Source: UBA969 sp041694635 (GTDB lineage Bacteria > Planctomycetota > Planctomycetia > Gemmatales > Gemmataceae). From it: 64,000 nucleotides of DNA. The stretch is from positions 59,630-123,629 of the forward strand of contig JBDNHI010000019.1 in the NCBI GenBank assembly GCA_041694635.1. Reading direction: 5' to 3'. Below the pieces are notes generated by a model. The model was given only the letters and a program-made list of their open reading frames with translations, made no database searches and was not told where the DNA came from. Of this stretch, positions 1-9,300 are shown piece after piece; within the stretch, counting starts at the first letter, position 1; the number at the start of each line of letters is the position of its first letter. The position numbers and the translations under genes were made by a program.

Positions 1-1
1 G

Positions 2-190
2 AGAGAATCAAATTTGTTGTTCTTAAAAGATATGTTAGAACACCTTGCATCTTGCCAACAGCAATTGCAATGGACGACAGATAGCCAGGCAGTGCATGTT
101 CTGACTGAAGTAATGTTAAGGGATTTAGATCGTTGCAATAAATTGTGTCAGAATATTAAAAGGAAGGCAGAAATGTCTGTGCCTGTATAA
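2..190 (+). CDS. C-terminal end of an unrecognised protein (partial)
   Basis: An open frame enters from the left edge and ends at a TAA at 188-190, leaving 62 visible residues. The piece is mostly helical in character, with two cysteines (in RCNKLCQN) and a basic end. No family is recognisable. A strong hairpin terminator 26 bases downstream supports a real gene ending here. The start and most of the gene lie outside the window. Confidence 0.55.
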   Translation, partial: RESNLLFLKDMLEHLASCQQQLQWTTDSQAVHVLTEVMLRDLDRCNKLCQNIKRKAEMSVPV

Positions 191-216
191 ATAAAAAGCG
201 TTAGAAAAAATAAAGG

Positions 217-249
217 ACCGGCGTGCTAAAAGGCACGCCGGTTTTTTTT
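217..249 (+). terminator. Rho-independent terminator after the partial gene
   Basis: A perfect 10-bp stem (ACCGGCGTGC / GCACGCCGGT) with a 6-base loop is followed directly by a run of eight T. It lies 26 bases after the stop of the partial gene and ends transcription before the long leader of the YTV gene. Confidence 0.93.
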
Positions 250-424
250 CGTACTTGCATAATCGTTACAGGTTGACCAACCAGCAAAACAAGAAAAAGT
301 ATTGTGGGTGTTAAAAGGCGTACGATCTGCAAAGGTAGAAGCATAAAAGCAAGAAGATATAGAACAACCGTGATAGAAGATAATCCACATCAAAAAGATA
401 ATCCGATAAGAAACATGAGATTAC
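250..424. other. Non-coding stretch upstream of the structured leader
   Basis: This stretch lies between the terminator and the structured leader. I see no convincing open frame and no clear -35/-10 pair, but the promoter of the YTV gene should be here. The stretch is A-rich and has no strong inverted repeats. Confidence 0.5.
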
Positions 425-580
425 AGCCGGCGTAGGAAACGCCAGGCACCTGGAGCGTTAGTTCCCGGCTGAATCACCCGCTAAGGATCTAAGCCATCTG
501 CGTGGATGGCCAAGGCGAGGTGATCAATTTAGTAACGGGAAGTTCCAGGGAAAACTTGCAAAGCTGCAAGCCCAGGTCCC
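425..580 (+). promoter_or_regulatory. Long structured 5' leader of the YTV surface-protein gene (possible cis-regulatory RNA)
   Basis: Several stems can be drawn by eye. GGCGT/ACGCC forms a hairpin at 429-443. TTCCCG (462-467) pairs with CGGGAA (536-541). Inside that, ATCACC-CGC (473-481) pairs with GCG-A-GGTGAT (515-524), and inside that GCCATC/GATGGC (493-510) has a 6-base loop. CTTGCA/TGCAAG (555-570) forms a last hairpin just before the ribosome binding site. AGCCGG (425-430) can also pair with CCGGCT (465-470), competing with the outer stem, so two alternative folds are possible. The G+C content is higher than in the flanks. It does not match the cobalamin, TPP, SAM, glycine or c-di-GMP consensus sequences I know. 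It could be a riboswitch, a protein-binding leader or an mRNA-stabilising structure. Confidence 0.5.
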
Positions 581-601
581 AAGTTTACAAGAGGAGTTCC
601 G

Positions 602-2515
602 ATGAAAAGGATGCGTATGGTAGCGCCGCTGTTGGCAGTTTTGGTTGGTTTGTTTGCCACCCAGAATGTTTCCGCCTCTAATTGCGGTGCAGGAAAGTAC
701 AATGCATCTGGCCCGCCTTGCTGCGACGCTCAGAGTTGTTTTTCATCTGCTACAGGCCAGATGAGAGAAAATTTCCGCCTTGTCGTGGACAATGTCCTTG
801 GCAAGCGTTGGCTGACTTCCTACACAACCGTGCAGGAAACAGTGATGAAGCAGGTAACCAAGACTTGCTACAGAGACGAATCTCGTACTTGCTACAAAAA
901 GTGCTATGAGACTGTTTTTAAAAATGTAGAAGAGAAAGTGCAGAAAAGGGTTGTAGAAACCGCTTACAAAGATTGCGAATACACCGTATGCAAGCCTGTC
1001 AAAAAGACTTGTATGAAGGAAGTTACTTCCACGGTTTGCAAGCCTGTTTGCGAAACCCATTACAAAGATTGCAAGTATACGATTTGCAAGCGAGTTCCTG
1101 TTCAGTGCGAAAAGGAATGCTGCTACACCGTATGCAAGCCAGTAACTGAAGTTCATTGCCACAAAGTTACTTGCCAGTTGCAGAAGAAAATCTGCGAACA
1201 ACTTGAAAAAGAATGCAAGTACACCGTTTGCAAGCCAGTGCAAGAAACTTGCATCAAGGAAGTAAAATGTGTACAGAACAAGAAGGTAATCGAAAACTGC
1301 GTCAAAGAAGTTAAGTGCGTAGAATACAAAAATGTAGAAGAAACTACCCAAAAAGAAGTTATCAAAACTGTATGGAAACCAGTTGAAACTACCAAGACTG
1401 TTTCCCGCAGGGTTGGTCAATGGGTTGTAGAAAACTACACGATTCCCGCTACCACGAAAAACCAATGGGTTCGTACTCCTAGCGAAAGCGTATTCGATCC
1501 TTCAACTTGCCGTACTGTTTGCAAACCAGGTAAGCTGACCCGTGTATGCAGCGAAGTTCCTGCGAAGGAATGCTGCCGCAAGGTTTTCAAAGTTAGCACT
1601 GTATGCGAACAAGTTACATGCAAGACCTTTGTTAAGGAATGTGTAAAAGAAATGGTTCCTGTAACCGTATGCAAAAAGGTTGCAGTTTGCACTGTGAAGA
1701 AAGTTCCTTACACTGTTTGCAAAATCGTTCCAGAAACCATCATCAAGAAAGTGCCTTACACTGTAACCAAGATGGTTTCAGAAACCATTGTAAAGAAAGT
1801 TCCTTACACCGTCAGCAAGACCATTCGTGGTGCTTATGTTGATGGCAAGGGTGTAAGCCATGGAGCCGCAGGCTTTGATAAGGCTGATGGTAAGAACGAT
1901 GGTAAGAACGATGGTAAGAATGGTGATGCATCTGGAAAAGATGGCAAGAATAACTCTGGTGCAGATCAGGGCAAACCTTGGATCTTCAAAGAAGGTGCTA
2001 CTTTCGACAACAGTTACACAACCACTTCCACCAAAATGGTTCGTGAAACACAAGTGAAGAAAGTTCCTTACACTGTGTACAAAACTGTAACCGAAGAAGC
2101 AGTGAAGAAAGTTCCTTACACCGTGGTAAAAATGGTTCCTGAAACTGTCAAGAAGATGGTACCAGTAACTGTAACCGAAATGGAAACCACGAAGTGCGTA
2201 AAGAAAGTTCCTTATAAGGTTTGCCGTACTGAAACCGTAACCGTATGCAAAAGAGTTCCAGAAACTGTTTGCAAGATGGTTCCTTACACGGTTAATGTGA
2301 AGGTTCCCTATAAGGTAACTGAATGCGTACCTGTAACTGTTTGCAAGAGAGTTAAGAACGACCCTTGTGACAATGGTAAGAGCTGTGGCAAAAACGAAAG
2401 CGAATCTTGCAAGGAAAAACTCTTTGATAAGATCTTCCGCAATCGCCTTTGCTGCAAGAACCCTTGCGAAGATTCTTCCGCACCCGCTAAAGTTGAAGCT
2501 AAGCCAGCTAAGTAA
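602..2515 (+). CDS. YTV-repeat, cysteine-rich surface protein
   Basis: Exported 637-residue protein with a signal peptide (about residues 1-25, ending near VSAS). The mature part is built from dozens of short repeats of the form K-x-V-P-Y-T-V-C/x-K, the signature of the planctomycete YTV family, which is described as cell-surface or cell-wall material. The N-terminal and C-terminal thirds are very rich in cysteine, suggesting disulfide cross-linking. The middle has cysteine-free YTV repeats interrupted by a hydrophilic D/G/K/N-rich insert near residues 425-465. The ATG at 602 is chosen for its GAGGAG site 5 bases upstream and the signal peptide. It is monocistronic, with a structured leader and its own terminator. 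A structural role is likely; no enzymatic motif is visible. Confidence 0.88.
   Translation: MKRMRMVAPLLAVLVGLFATQNVSASNCGAGKYNASGPPCCDAQSCFSSATGQMRENFRLVVDNVLGKRWLTSYTTVQETVMKQVTKTCYRDESRTCYKKCYETVFKNVEEKVQKRVVETAYKDCEYTVCKPVKKTCMKEVTSTVCKPVCETHYKDCKYTICKRVPVQCEKECCYTVCKPVTEVHCHKVTCQLQKKICEQLEKECKYTVCKPVQETCIKEVKCVQNKKVIENCVKEVKCVEYKNVEETTQKEVIKTVWKPVETTKTVSRRVGQWVVENYTIPATTKNQWVRTPSESVFDPSTCRTVCKPGKLTRVCSEVPAKECCRKVFKVSTVCEQVTCKTFVKECVKEMVPVTVCKKVAVCTVKKVPYTVCKIVPETIIKKVPYTVTKMVSETIVKKVPYTVSKTIRGAYVDGKGVSHGAAGFDKADGKNDGKNDGKNGDASGKDGKNNSGADQGKPWIFKEGATFDNSYTTTSTKMVRETQVKKVPYTVYKTVTEEAVKKVPYTVVKMVPETVKKMVPVTVTEMETTKCVKKVPYKVCRTETVTVCKRVPETVCKMVPYTVNVKVPYKVTECVPVTVCKRVKNDPCDNGKSCGKNESESCKEKLFDKIFRNRLCCKNPCEDSSAPAKVEAKPAK
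1886..1921 (+). repeat. Three tandem 12-bp repeats inside the YTV gene
   Basis: GATGGTAAGAAC occurs three times head to tail (last copy ends in T), encoding DGKN units in the hydrophilic insert between two YTV blocks. It is in frame, so copy-number change would alter only the linker length. Confidence 0.85.
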
Positions 2516-2550
2516 TAATCTGGTAAGTAAAAACTAAGCAGTTCATTCAA

Positions 2551-2590
2551 AAGCCAGTTCTGGGGTATTACCCAGAGCTGGCTTTTTTTA
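2551..2590 (+). terminator. Terminator of the YTV gene
   Basis: A 14-bp stem with one G-T pair (AAGCCAGTTCTGGG / CCCAGAGCTGGCTT), a 6-base loop and a following T run begins 36 bases after the stop codon. Confidence 0.92.
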
Positions 2591-2739
2591 TCTCCCCCTC
2601 ACATTCTTTGCTTCAATCTTCTTCTTTTCTATGCTCTAATATAATGGTGGATTGAACTGGAATAATCCTTGTTCAATCCTAAAAGTTTTCCCGAACACCT
2701 GTCCGGAATTAAATAATCCCTACCCGAGAGGTGGTTGTT

Positions 2740-3489
2740 ATGTACACAAGGCTCATCAATATTTTTTCTTGTTTAATACTTGTCCTTTTGTTGGGTTGTA
2801 CACAAGAAAAAGAACCTCCTGCAACTTCTAATTCAGCAAAAGAGACAAAAAAAACCGAGGTTTCGAAAGTCCCTGTTGGCCCAAATGTATTACTAGAAAT
2901 CGATGGAGAAACAAGAAAGGTTTGGGTAAGTGCCGTGGTATGTAGAACAACTGGGCCACTCGAGCAATTCCTTTGTAGAGCCAAAACCAAAGAACACGAA
3001 TCGGTACTCGCTGCTGATATCGATGCAAGAGATTTACACAAAGCGCTGGTTCTTGCTCGGGGTGAACCCGGTTCGCCTGTAACCTTCGTGCCAAAATACA
3101 AAGCTGCAACGGGTTCTATAATTCGTATCACCTTAGTGTTTGAAAAAGATGGTAAAAAACAAACAGTCCGTGCTCAAGATTGGGTGCGTAATACCAAAAC
3201 AAATAAGGCACTTAATCACGATTGGGTTTTCGCTGGAAGTAGGATTATTCCCGATCCCCTTGATAAGAATAAACCACCAATTTATCTTGCGAACGAGGGA
3301 GATGTAATCTGTGTCAGTAACTTTGAGACAGCCTTATTGGATTTGCCTATTGAAAGCAGTAAAGAAAATGCGGATGTGCAGTTCGAAGCGTTTACAGAAA
3401 ATATCCCAGAAGAAGGCACGAAAGTTGCAGTTTGTCTAGAAGTTGCTCCTTCAAAAATAGTAGAACCTGCCAAGGCAAAGATGCCTTAA
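2740..3489 (+). CDS. YdjY-domain lipoprotein
   Basis: 249-residue lipoprotein. The signal peptide ends in the lipobox LLLGC and is followed by a charged linker. The rest resembles the YdjY domain common in planctomycetes: a cysteine-containing V-x-C segment, a T-K-E-H-E-S-V motif, a P-x-x-F-x-P-K-Y block and a late D-W-V-F-A-G-S and D-V-I-C-V-S-N-F. The function of this family is unknown. A GTG at 2731 is in frame, but ATG 2740 is preferred because GAGAGGTGG sits just upstream and the signal peptide then starts correctly. It appears to be transcribed alone. Confidence 0.8.
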   Translation: MYTRLINIFSCLILVLLLGCTQEKEPPATSNSAKETKKTEVSKVPVGPNVLLEIDGETRKVWVSAVVCRTTGPLEQFLCRAKTKEHESVLAADIDARDLHKALVLARGEPGSPVTFVPKYKAATGSIIRITLVFEKDGKKQTVRAQDWVRNTKTNKALNHDWVFAGSRIIPDPLDKNKPPIYLANEGDVICVSNFETALLDLPIESSKENADVQFEAFTENIPEEGTKVAVCLEVAPSKIVEPAKAKMP

Positions 3490-3591
3490 CTATTTCTTTT
3501 TGTTGCAATTATTTTAGTTACAGGTTAAACAATAGAAATGCAGTAAATATTACCCCAATGCAGATAGTAGTCCCCGTTCAGGAAAAAGAAA

Positions 3592-4914
3592 ATGAAAAAC
3601 AAAGTTCAGCTAACGCGTCGTAGTGCAATCAAAACTATGGCATTAACCTTAACCGCACCTATGGTGTACCGAAGGTTTGCCAATGCAGCCCCAAGCGAAA
3701 CCCTAATGCACGCAAGTTTTGGCGCGGGTGGTATGGCCCGTTCTGATATCAGCGCTCTTTCAGCAAGCAAAAATTTGAAACTAGTTGCAGTGGCAGATGT
3801 TGATAAATCGCGCCTAGAGGAATTGAAGAAATTTTTCCCTGATGTGAAAGTGTATACCGATTGGCGTGAGTTGTTAGATAAAGAAAAAGGTTTGAACTCT
3901 GCGAATATTTCTACCCCGGATCATATGCACGCCCCTATCACTATGCGAGCCATGCAACAAGGTTTGAATGTCTATACGCAAAAACCTTTAACGCAATCGA
4001 TTTATGAATCGCGTCAGCTAACCAAGGTTGCTGCAGAGAAAAAACTTGTTACACAGATGGGTATACAAATTCATTCCCATGAAGTTCACAAGACTGTGGT
4101 GAATGCAATCCAAGCAGGCGTTGTAGGCAAGGTGAAGGAAATTTATAGCTGGAGTGGTAAACAGTGGGGCGATAATAATCCTCGTCCAGAAAAAACAGAT
4201 CCCGTTCCCGCTTCCCTTGATTGGAAAGGCTGGCTCGGGGTTGCAGCAGACCGCCCCTATATCAACGGTTATTATCATCCAGGCAATTGGCGTAAACGAT
4301 TAGATTTCGGCACTGGAACTTTTGGCGATATGGGTTGCCATATTCTTGACCCTGTTTTTAGCGCTGTTGCTTTGACTGCCCCCACTTCGGTTATCTGTTT
4401 ACAAGGTAACACCGGTGCCGATAGTTGGGGCCTTGATAACCAAGTAAAATACTCCTTCCCCGGTACAAAATTTACCACCGATACCGTTACGCTTAACTGG
4501 TTTGATGGCAAGCTACGCCCTGCAAGCGAGATCCAAGCTTTGCTTGGTACAACCAAGCTCTCGGATCAGGGATCTATTTATATTGGCACCGCGGGCGTTT
4601 TGTATTCGCCTTATATTGGACCCCCTTCTGTTTTCCTTGATGGGAAACAGGTTGAAGCCAAAATCACCAAGATTCCCGGGGATAACCATTATCTTCAATG
4701 GGTAGAAGCTTGTAGGGGCAATGGCGCTGCTTCTGCGCCCTTTAGTTATTCTGGGCCAATGACGGAGTCGGTTTTATTGGGGACCATGTCAACAAGATTT
4801 CCAAAACAAGAACTGATTTGGGATGCGAAAAAAATGGAGATAACCAACTTCAAGGGGGCTAACCAGTTTGTTCGTAAAACTTACAGCAAGGGTTATGAAG
4901 TGGAAGGTTTATAA
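3592..4914 (+). CDS. Tat-exported Gfo/Idh/MocA-family oxidoreductase
   Basis: 440 residues. A twin-arginine signal (LTRRSAIKTMALTL) is followed by a Rossmann NAD(P)-binding domain (about residues 40-160; G-x-G-G motif in SFGAGGMARS, then VAVADVD) and the alpha/beta C-terminal domain of the family. The usual E-K-P motif reads QKP here (near residue 131, VYTQKPLTQ). The WRKRLDFGTGTFGDMGCH block is typical of planctomycete secreted members. These enzymes oxidise or rearrange sugar derivatives; the substrate cannot be read. The start is supported by AGGAAAAAG upstream and the Tat signal. Confidence 0.85.
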   Translation: MKNKVQLTRRSAIKTMALTLTAPMVYRRFANAAPSETLMHASFGAGGMARSDISALSASKNLKLVAVADVDKSRLEELKKFFPDVKVYTDWRELLDKEKGLNSANISTPDHMHAPITMRAMQQGLNVYTQKPLTQSIYESRQLTKVAAEKKLVTQMGIQIHSHEVHKTVVNAIQAGVVGKVKEIYSWSGKQWGDNNPRPEKTDPVPASLDWKGWLGVAADRPYINGYYHPGNWRKRLDFGTGTFGDMGCHILDPVFSAVALTAPTSVICLQGNTGADSWGLDNQVKYSFPGTKFTTDTVTLNWFDGKLRPASEIQALLGTTKLSDQGSIYIGTAGVLYSPYIGPPSVFLDGKQVEAKITKIPGDNHYLQWVEACRGNGAASAPFSYSGPMTESVLLGTMSTRFPKQELIWDAKKMEITNFKGANQFVRKTYSKGYEVEGL

Positions 4915-4932
4915 GTGATTTGTTGGTCAAAC

Positions 4933-4967
4933 GCAAAGGGTCCCTTGTAATCAAGGGGCCCTTTTGC
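4933..4967 (+). terminator. Probable terminator after the oxidoreductase gene
   Basis: GCAAAGGGTCCCTTG and CAAGGGGCCCTTTTGC form a long stem with minor mismatches and a 4-base loop, starting 18 bases after the stop. No separate T run follows the stem (its T run is inside the 3' arm), so strength is uncertain. Confidence 0.55.
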
Positions 4968-5078
4968 ATTTGAGGTATGCTAAAAATATTGTCAGATTAA
5001 ATTCTTAAGTTTTGGATTATAGTTGTTTTAGATATAGTATTAAATAAGGTAGGCATCTTACTTATGGAGAATTGTTAA

Positions 5079-6134
5079 ATGCGTATGTTGATCCAAAAAT
5101 TTATCGTTGTACTTTTAGTTAGCTTGTTAGTTGCAACATCTGTCTTGGCCTGCTCACGCGCTTTGTGGAATACCAAGGGCCATGCTGTAACTGTTGGTCG
5201 AAATATGGACTGGATCAATAACATGCCAGTTGATTTCTTTGTCATTCCCCAAGGGATTGAGCGCGATGGGTTGGTGGGTAAAAATTCTGTCAAATGGAAA
5301 TCCAAGTACGGACAGTTGGCGCTGGTGCGAGAGGGCGCGGGAGTCTTGGATGGCGTTAATGAAAAGGGCCTAGCTGGGCATATGCTATGGCTTGGTGCTT
5401 CTGACTACGGCGCCCGTGATCTAACCCGACCAGCGATAAGCTTGGGGATGTGGTTGCAATATTGCCTAGATAACTTTGCCACCGTTGCTGAGGTTGCAGA
5501 TGCATTCGAGAAAGATCCCTTCCAAATTGTTACCACCATTTTTGATAACTTGAAGGCAAGCACACATTTAGCGTTTGAAGATGCCACCGGGGATTCTGTT
5601 GTCATCGAATATCAAGGTGGCAAACCAAAGGTTTACCACGACCGTAAGCATACAGTAATGACCAATGATCCGGTTTTTTCAAAGCAACTAGAGAAATTAG
5701 CGAACTATAAAGGCTTTGGTGGGAATGATCCACTGCCTGGAAGCAATGCTGCTGCAGACCGTTTTGTTCGTGCTGCCTATTTTATTCAGGGGTTACCCAA
5801 GGCCTTTAATGATCGAGAAGCAGTCGCCTATGTTTTCAGCGTGATGCGAAATGTTTCTCAACCTTTTGGCGAAGTTGATGTTAAGGCAATGGCATCAGGC
5901 AATCCCCATAATAGTCCAACCCGCTGGCGCACGATCATTGATCTTACCAACGGCAATTTTTATTACGAGTCCACTCTTTCCCCCAATGTTATCTGGGTCA
6001 AGTACAAAGAACTTGATTTCAGCCTAGCCTCGGGAATTAGGAAGCTTGATTTGCAAGGAGAACCTTTGATCGGTGATTCGACTAAGGGTTTTAAACCATC
6101 CAAGGGCTTTTCAGTCTTAACGCCAGGTTCATAA
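5079..6134 (+). CDS. Secreted linear amide C-N hydrolase (choloylglycine hydrolase / penicillin V acylase family)
   Basis: 351 residues. The signal peptide ends in LATSVLA and the next residue is Cys25 (ACSRALWN), which after cleavage becomes the N-terminal nucleophile expected of this Ntn-hydrolase family. The following G-R-N-M-D-W segment is the family's conserved block after the catalytic cysteine. Later blocks (GLAGHMLWL, a VVIEY-x-G strand, VMTNDPVF, NSPTRWRTI and YYEST) fit the family. It cleaves non-peptide amide bonds; bile salts are an unlikely substrate here, and N-acyl compounds or unknown amides are possible. A TATGGAGA site precedes the ATG. Confidence 0.86.
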   Translation: MRMLIQKFIVVLLVSLLVATSVLACSRALWNTKGHAVTVGRNMDWINNMPVDFFVIPQGIERDGLVGKNSVKWKSKYGQLALVREGAGVLDGVNEKGLAGHMLWLGASDYGARDLTRPAISLGMWLQYCLDNFATVAEVADAFEKDPFQIVTTIFDNLKASTHLAFEDATGDSVVIEYQGGKPKVYHDRKHTVMTNDPVFSKQLEKLANYKGFGGNDPLPGSNAAADRFVRAAYFIQGLPKAFNDREAVAYVFSVMRNVSQPFGEVDVKAMASGNPHNSPTRWRTIIDLTNGNFYYESTLSPNVIWVKYKELDFSLASGIRKLDLQGEPLIGDSTKGFKPSKGFSVLTPGS

Positions 6135-6323
6135 AAGCTGTTTTTAGTCTGGCCCTTAAACTATAATATCTATTAGGCCAGTATTTCTTGGGGCGTATGT
6201 GATGCCTTAAAGGTAGGCTTAAATCACTTGAGTTGATCAACAACCTGCCAAGTGGATTTTCAAAAGATCTATTCTGTTGGCTTAAAGGGTGTCATCAGTT
6301 TTTAACTGAAAGGTTGATCTGTA

Positions 6324-9300
6324 ATGTGGTTAATAAAAGCATCTCTTCGTAACCCATATATGGTGGCGGCGTTTGTCTTTATTATTACGATTTTAGGCTC
6401 TTTGGCCCTGCTCAATATCCCAATCGATATTCTCCCGGTTTTCAAAGCCCCAGCAGTTCAAGTGCTTACTTATTATCCGGGTATGCCAGCTTCTTCGATT
6501 GAAAAAACCATCACTAATCGTATTGAACGCTGGGTAAATCAAGCCCCAGGAGCTAAACTTGTAGAGTCAAGGTCGGTGCCAGGCGTTAGTGTAGTTAAGG
6601 TTTATTTTCGTGATGATATCGACCCAAATGAAGCTTTGACTTTGACAAATTCGCTGGCCTTGGGTGCTTTGCCCAACCTTCCTCCAAATACACTTCCTCC
6701 AGTTGCATTGCCATTCGATGCAACTGGAACTTTGCCAGTTGGAATTTTGACAGTAAGTAATCCATTTCTCGATGATGCAAGGCAGAAAGATATTGCCAGA
6801 ATTCAAGTAAGAAATATGTTAGGCGCAGTTCCTGGTTGTATTTCCCCTGTTGTAGTTGGGGGTCGTGATCGCAGCGTGATGGTTTACTTAGATCCGGCTA
6901 AGTTAGAATCTAGAAATATGGCACCATTAGATGTGGTTGCAGCATTGCGTAAAGGCAATCTCATGGTCACACCAGGGACCGCTTATTTTGGATCGGACCA
7001 ATTACTGCTTGATAGTAATGCAATGGCAGAAAATGTTGAAGACTTTAACGACTTTCCCCTGACTTTTGGGGGGCTCTCCAATGTTTTTTTGCGTGATGTA
7101 GGCCGGGCGGAGGATGCCTCTGCTATCCAAACCTCGAGGGTTCGCATTGATGATCGCAACGAGGTGTTTGTTCCCATCTATCGCCAGCGTGGTTCTAGTA
7201 GCCTTAAAGTAGTAGATGGCGTTCGTGAGCTTATTCCAAGTATGGAAGAACGATTGCCCAAAGGTACTAAATTGGAATTGGTGATGGATCAAACCGTGAT
7301 CGTTCGGTCCGCTTTAAGTTCCCTTGTAGAAGAAGGAATTAGCGGTGCAATATTGGTTTCTATTATGATTTTGCTGTTCTTGGGTAATTGGCGTATGACT
7401 TTAATTGCAACTTTATCAATTCCCTTATCGCTTCTTGGTGCGGTTCTTGGACTTTATATTACTGGTAACACGATAAATGCAATGACCCTTGCAGGTTTGG
7501 CTTTGGCGATTGGCCCCTTAGTGGATGATGCCATTGTTGAACTGGAAAACAATCATCGGAATTATCAAATGGGCAAGTCGCGGGTACGGGCAGCGCTCGA
7601 TGGTTGTGCCGAAGTCATGGTGCCTGTCTTGGTTGCCACTTTCACCACAGTTTTGGTATTGGCGCCACTAGCCCTGATGTCTGGTATAGGGGGATTTTTA
7701 TTTCGCCCGCTAACTATAGCGGTAGCTTTTGCAATGCTTACTTCTTTTTTATTATCGCGAACTTTTGTGCCAATGATGTGCGCAAATTTCCTGCCCGATG
7801 AGCATCTTGGTTCAAGCGCATCGGGGGTTGCACGGAAAGCTGGGAAGTTGTCGCAGATCTTGGATCGCTTTCAAAGATTATTGGATCATTTAACGCAAAG
7901 GTATTTGCGCTTACTTGACTGGAGCCTAGAGCATCGGGTTACGGTGATTCTTGGTGTGGTGATACTTTTTGTATTATCGCTTGGGCTGTTGAAGGGAATC
8001 GGGCGGGAGTTTTTTCCTCAGGTAGATGCTGGCCAGATTACCTTGCACCTTAGGTCGCCATCGAACTTGCGCCTTGATGCCAGCGAAGAGCGGGTTAAGC
8101 AGGTGGAGCGATTTCTCAAAGATAACATCCCTGCATTGGAACGCGAGATGATTGTTTCTGAGATTGGTCTAAACCCTGATTGGTCTGCTGCGTATACGAC
8201 GAATTCCGGCCAGCAAGATGCGGTGATCCGGGTGCAGTTGAACCATAAGAGGTCGAAAAGTGCTCAGGAATATGCTGCTAAGTTAAGGCATTTGTTTAAT
8301 GCCAATCCAGAGTTTAGTGATCTGCGGGTTGATTTTGATACGGGTGGGATGATTTCCACTGCACTAAATCAAGGGGCTTCCTCCCCCATTGATATTGAGA
8401 TTGAAGGGGGGACAGTTGAGCAATCTTTGAGTATCGCAAGGAAGCTGCGTGAAAGTGTTTCTTCGATTAGGGGGACTGTTGATGTGCGGGTGCACCAGCG
8501 GGATGATGCCCCTTATTTGGTGCTGGATGTTGACCGGGTTAAAGCTGCAAAACTTGGTCTTTCAGTAGAGGATGTGGTGCTCCAAGTCGTGGTCGCTTTA
8601 AATTCGAGTGTTTCTGTCAGCCGAAATTTCTGGATCGATTCGCAAACGGGTAACCAGTATTTTGTCGGGGTGCAGTACCCCGAGGATGTAGATCGTAAAT
8701 TGGACGATATTATGGGGCTTCCTGTAAAAGGTGCGGCACAATCTGCGCCTGTGAATCTTGGTTCCTTGGTAACACCCCGGAGGAAATCTGGTGCGGTAGA
8801 GATCAACCATGCAGGGCTTCGAAGGGTGACAAATCTTTTGGTAAATACCGAGGGGAGAGATATGGCGGCGGTGGCCGGGGAGATTACCGAGCTTGTTAAA
8901 ATCATCAAACTTCCAGAGGGAATGCGATTACAGATTAAAGGGGAATATGGTCGGATGAATGATTCATTTCGCCAACTTTCTTTGGGGCTGGTACTTGCTG
9001 CTGTCTTGGTTTACCTATTGCAAGTGACTTTGTTTCGTTCTTGGTCGGGGCCGTTGGTGATCATGTCGACTGTGCCATTGGGGTTCATTGGAGTGCTATG
9101 GATGTTATATCTGACGGGAACCACTTTAAATGTGCAATCCCTGATGGGTGTAATTTTTCTGGTTGGAATAGCGGTGAACAATGGTGTGTTGTTGGTGGAT
9201 TTTGCAAATCGAAGCAGGCTAAATGGGGCTAGCGCAAGAGAGGCGATTTGTGCCGCTGCCTCTACCCGATTCCGCCCCATCTTGATGACATTTCTAGCCA

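Noticed and set aside
425..580. Known riboswitch in the YTV leader
   Set aside because: The conserved sequence blocks of cobalamin, TPP, SAM, glycine, c-di-GMP and other classes known to me are not present; left as an unassigned structured leader.
743..1465. 240-codon open frame on the minus strand inside the YTV gene
   Set aside because: It is the antisense shadow of a repetitive gene with biased codons; the plus frame has a signal peptide, ribosome site and clear family repeats.
6149..6181. Hairpin CTGGCC / GGCCAG after the amidohydrolase gene as a terminator
   Set aside because: The 6-bp stem spans a 21-base loop and lacks a T run; too weak to call.
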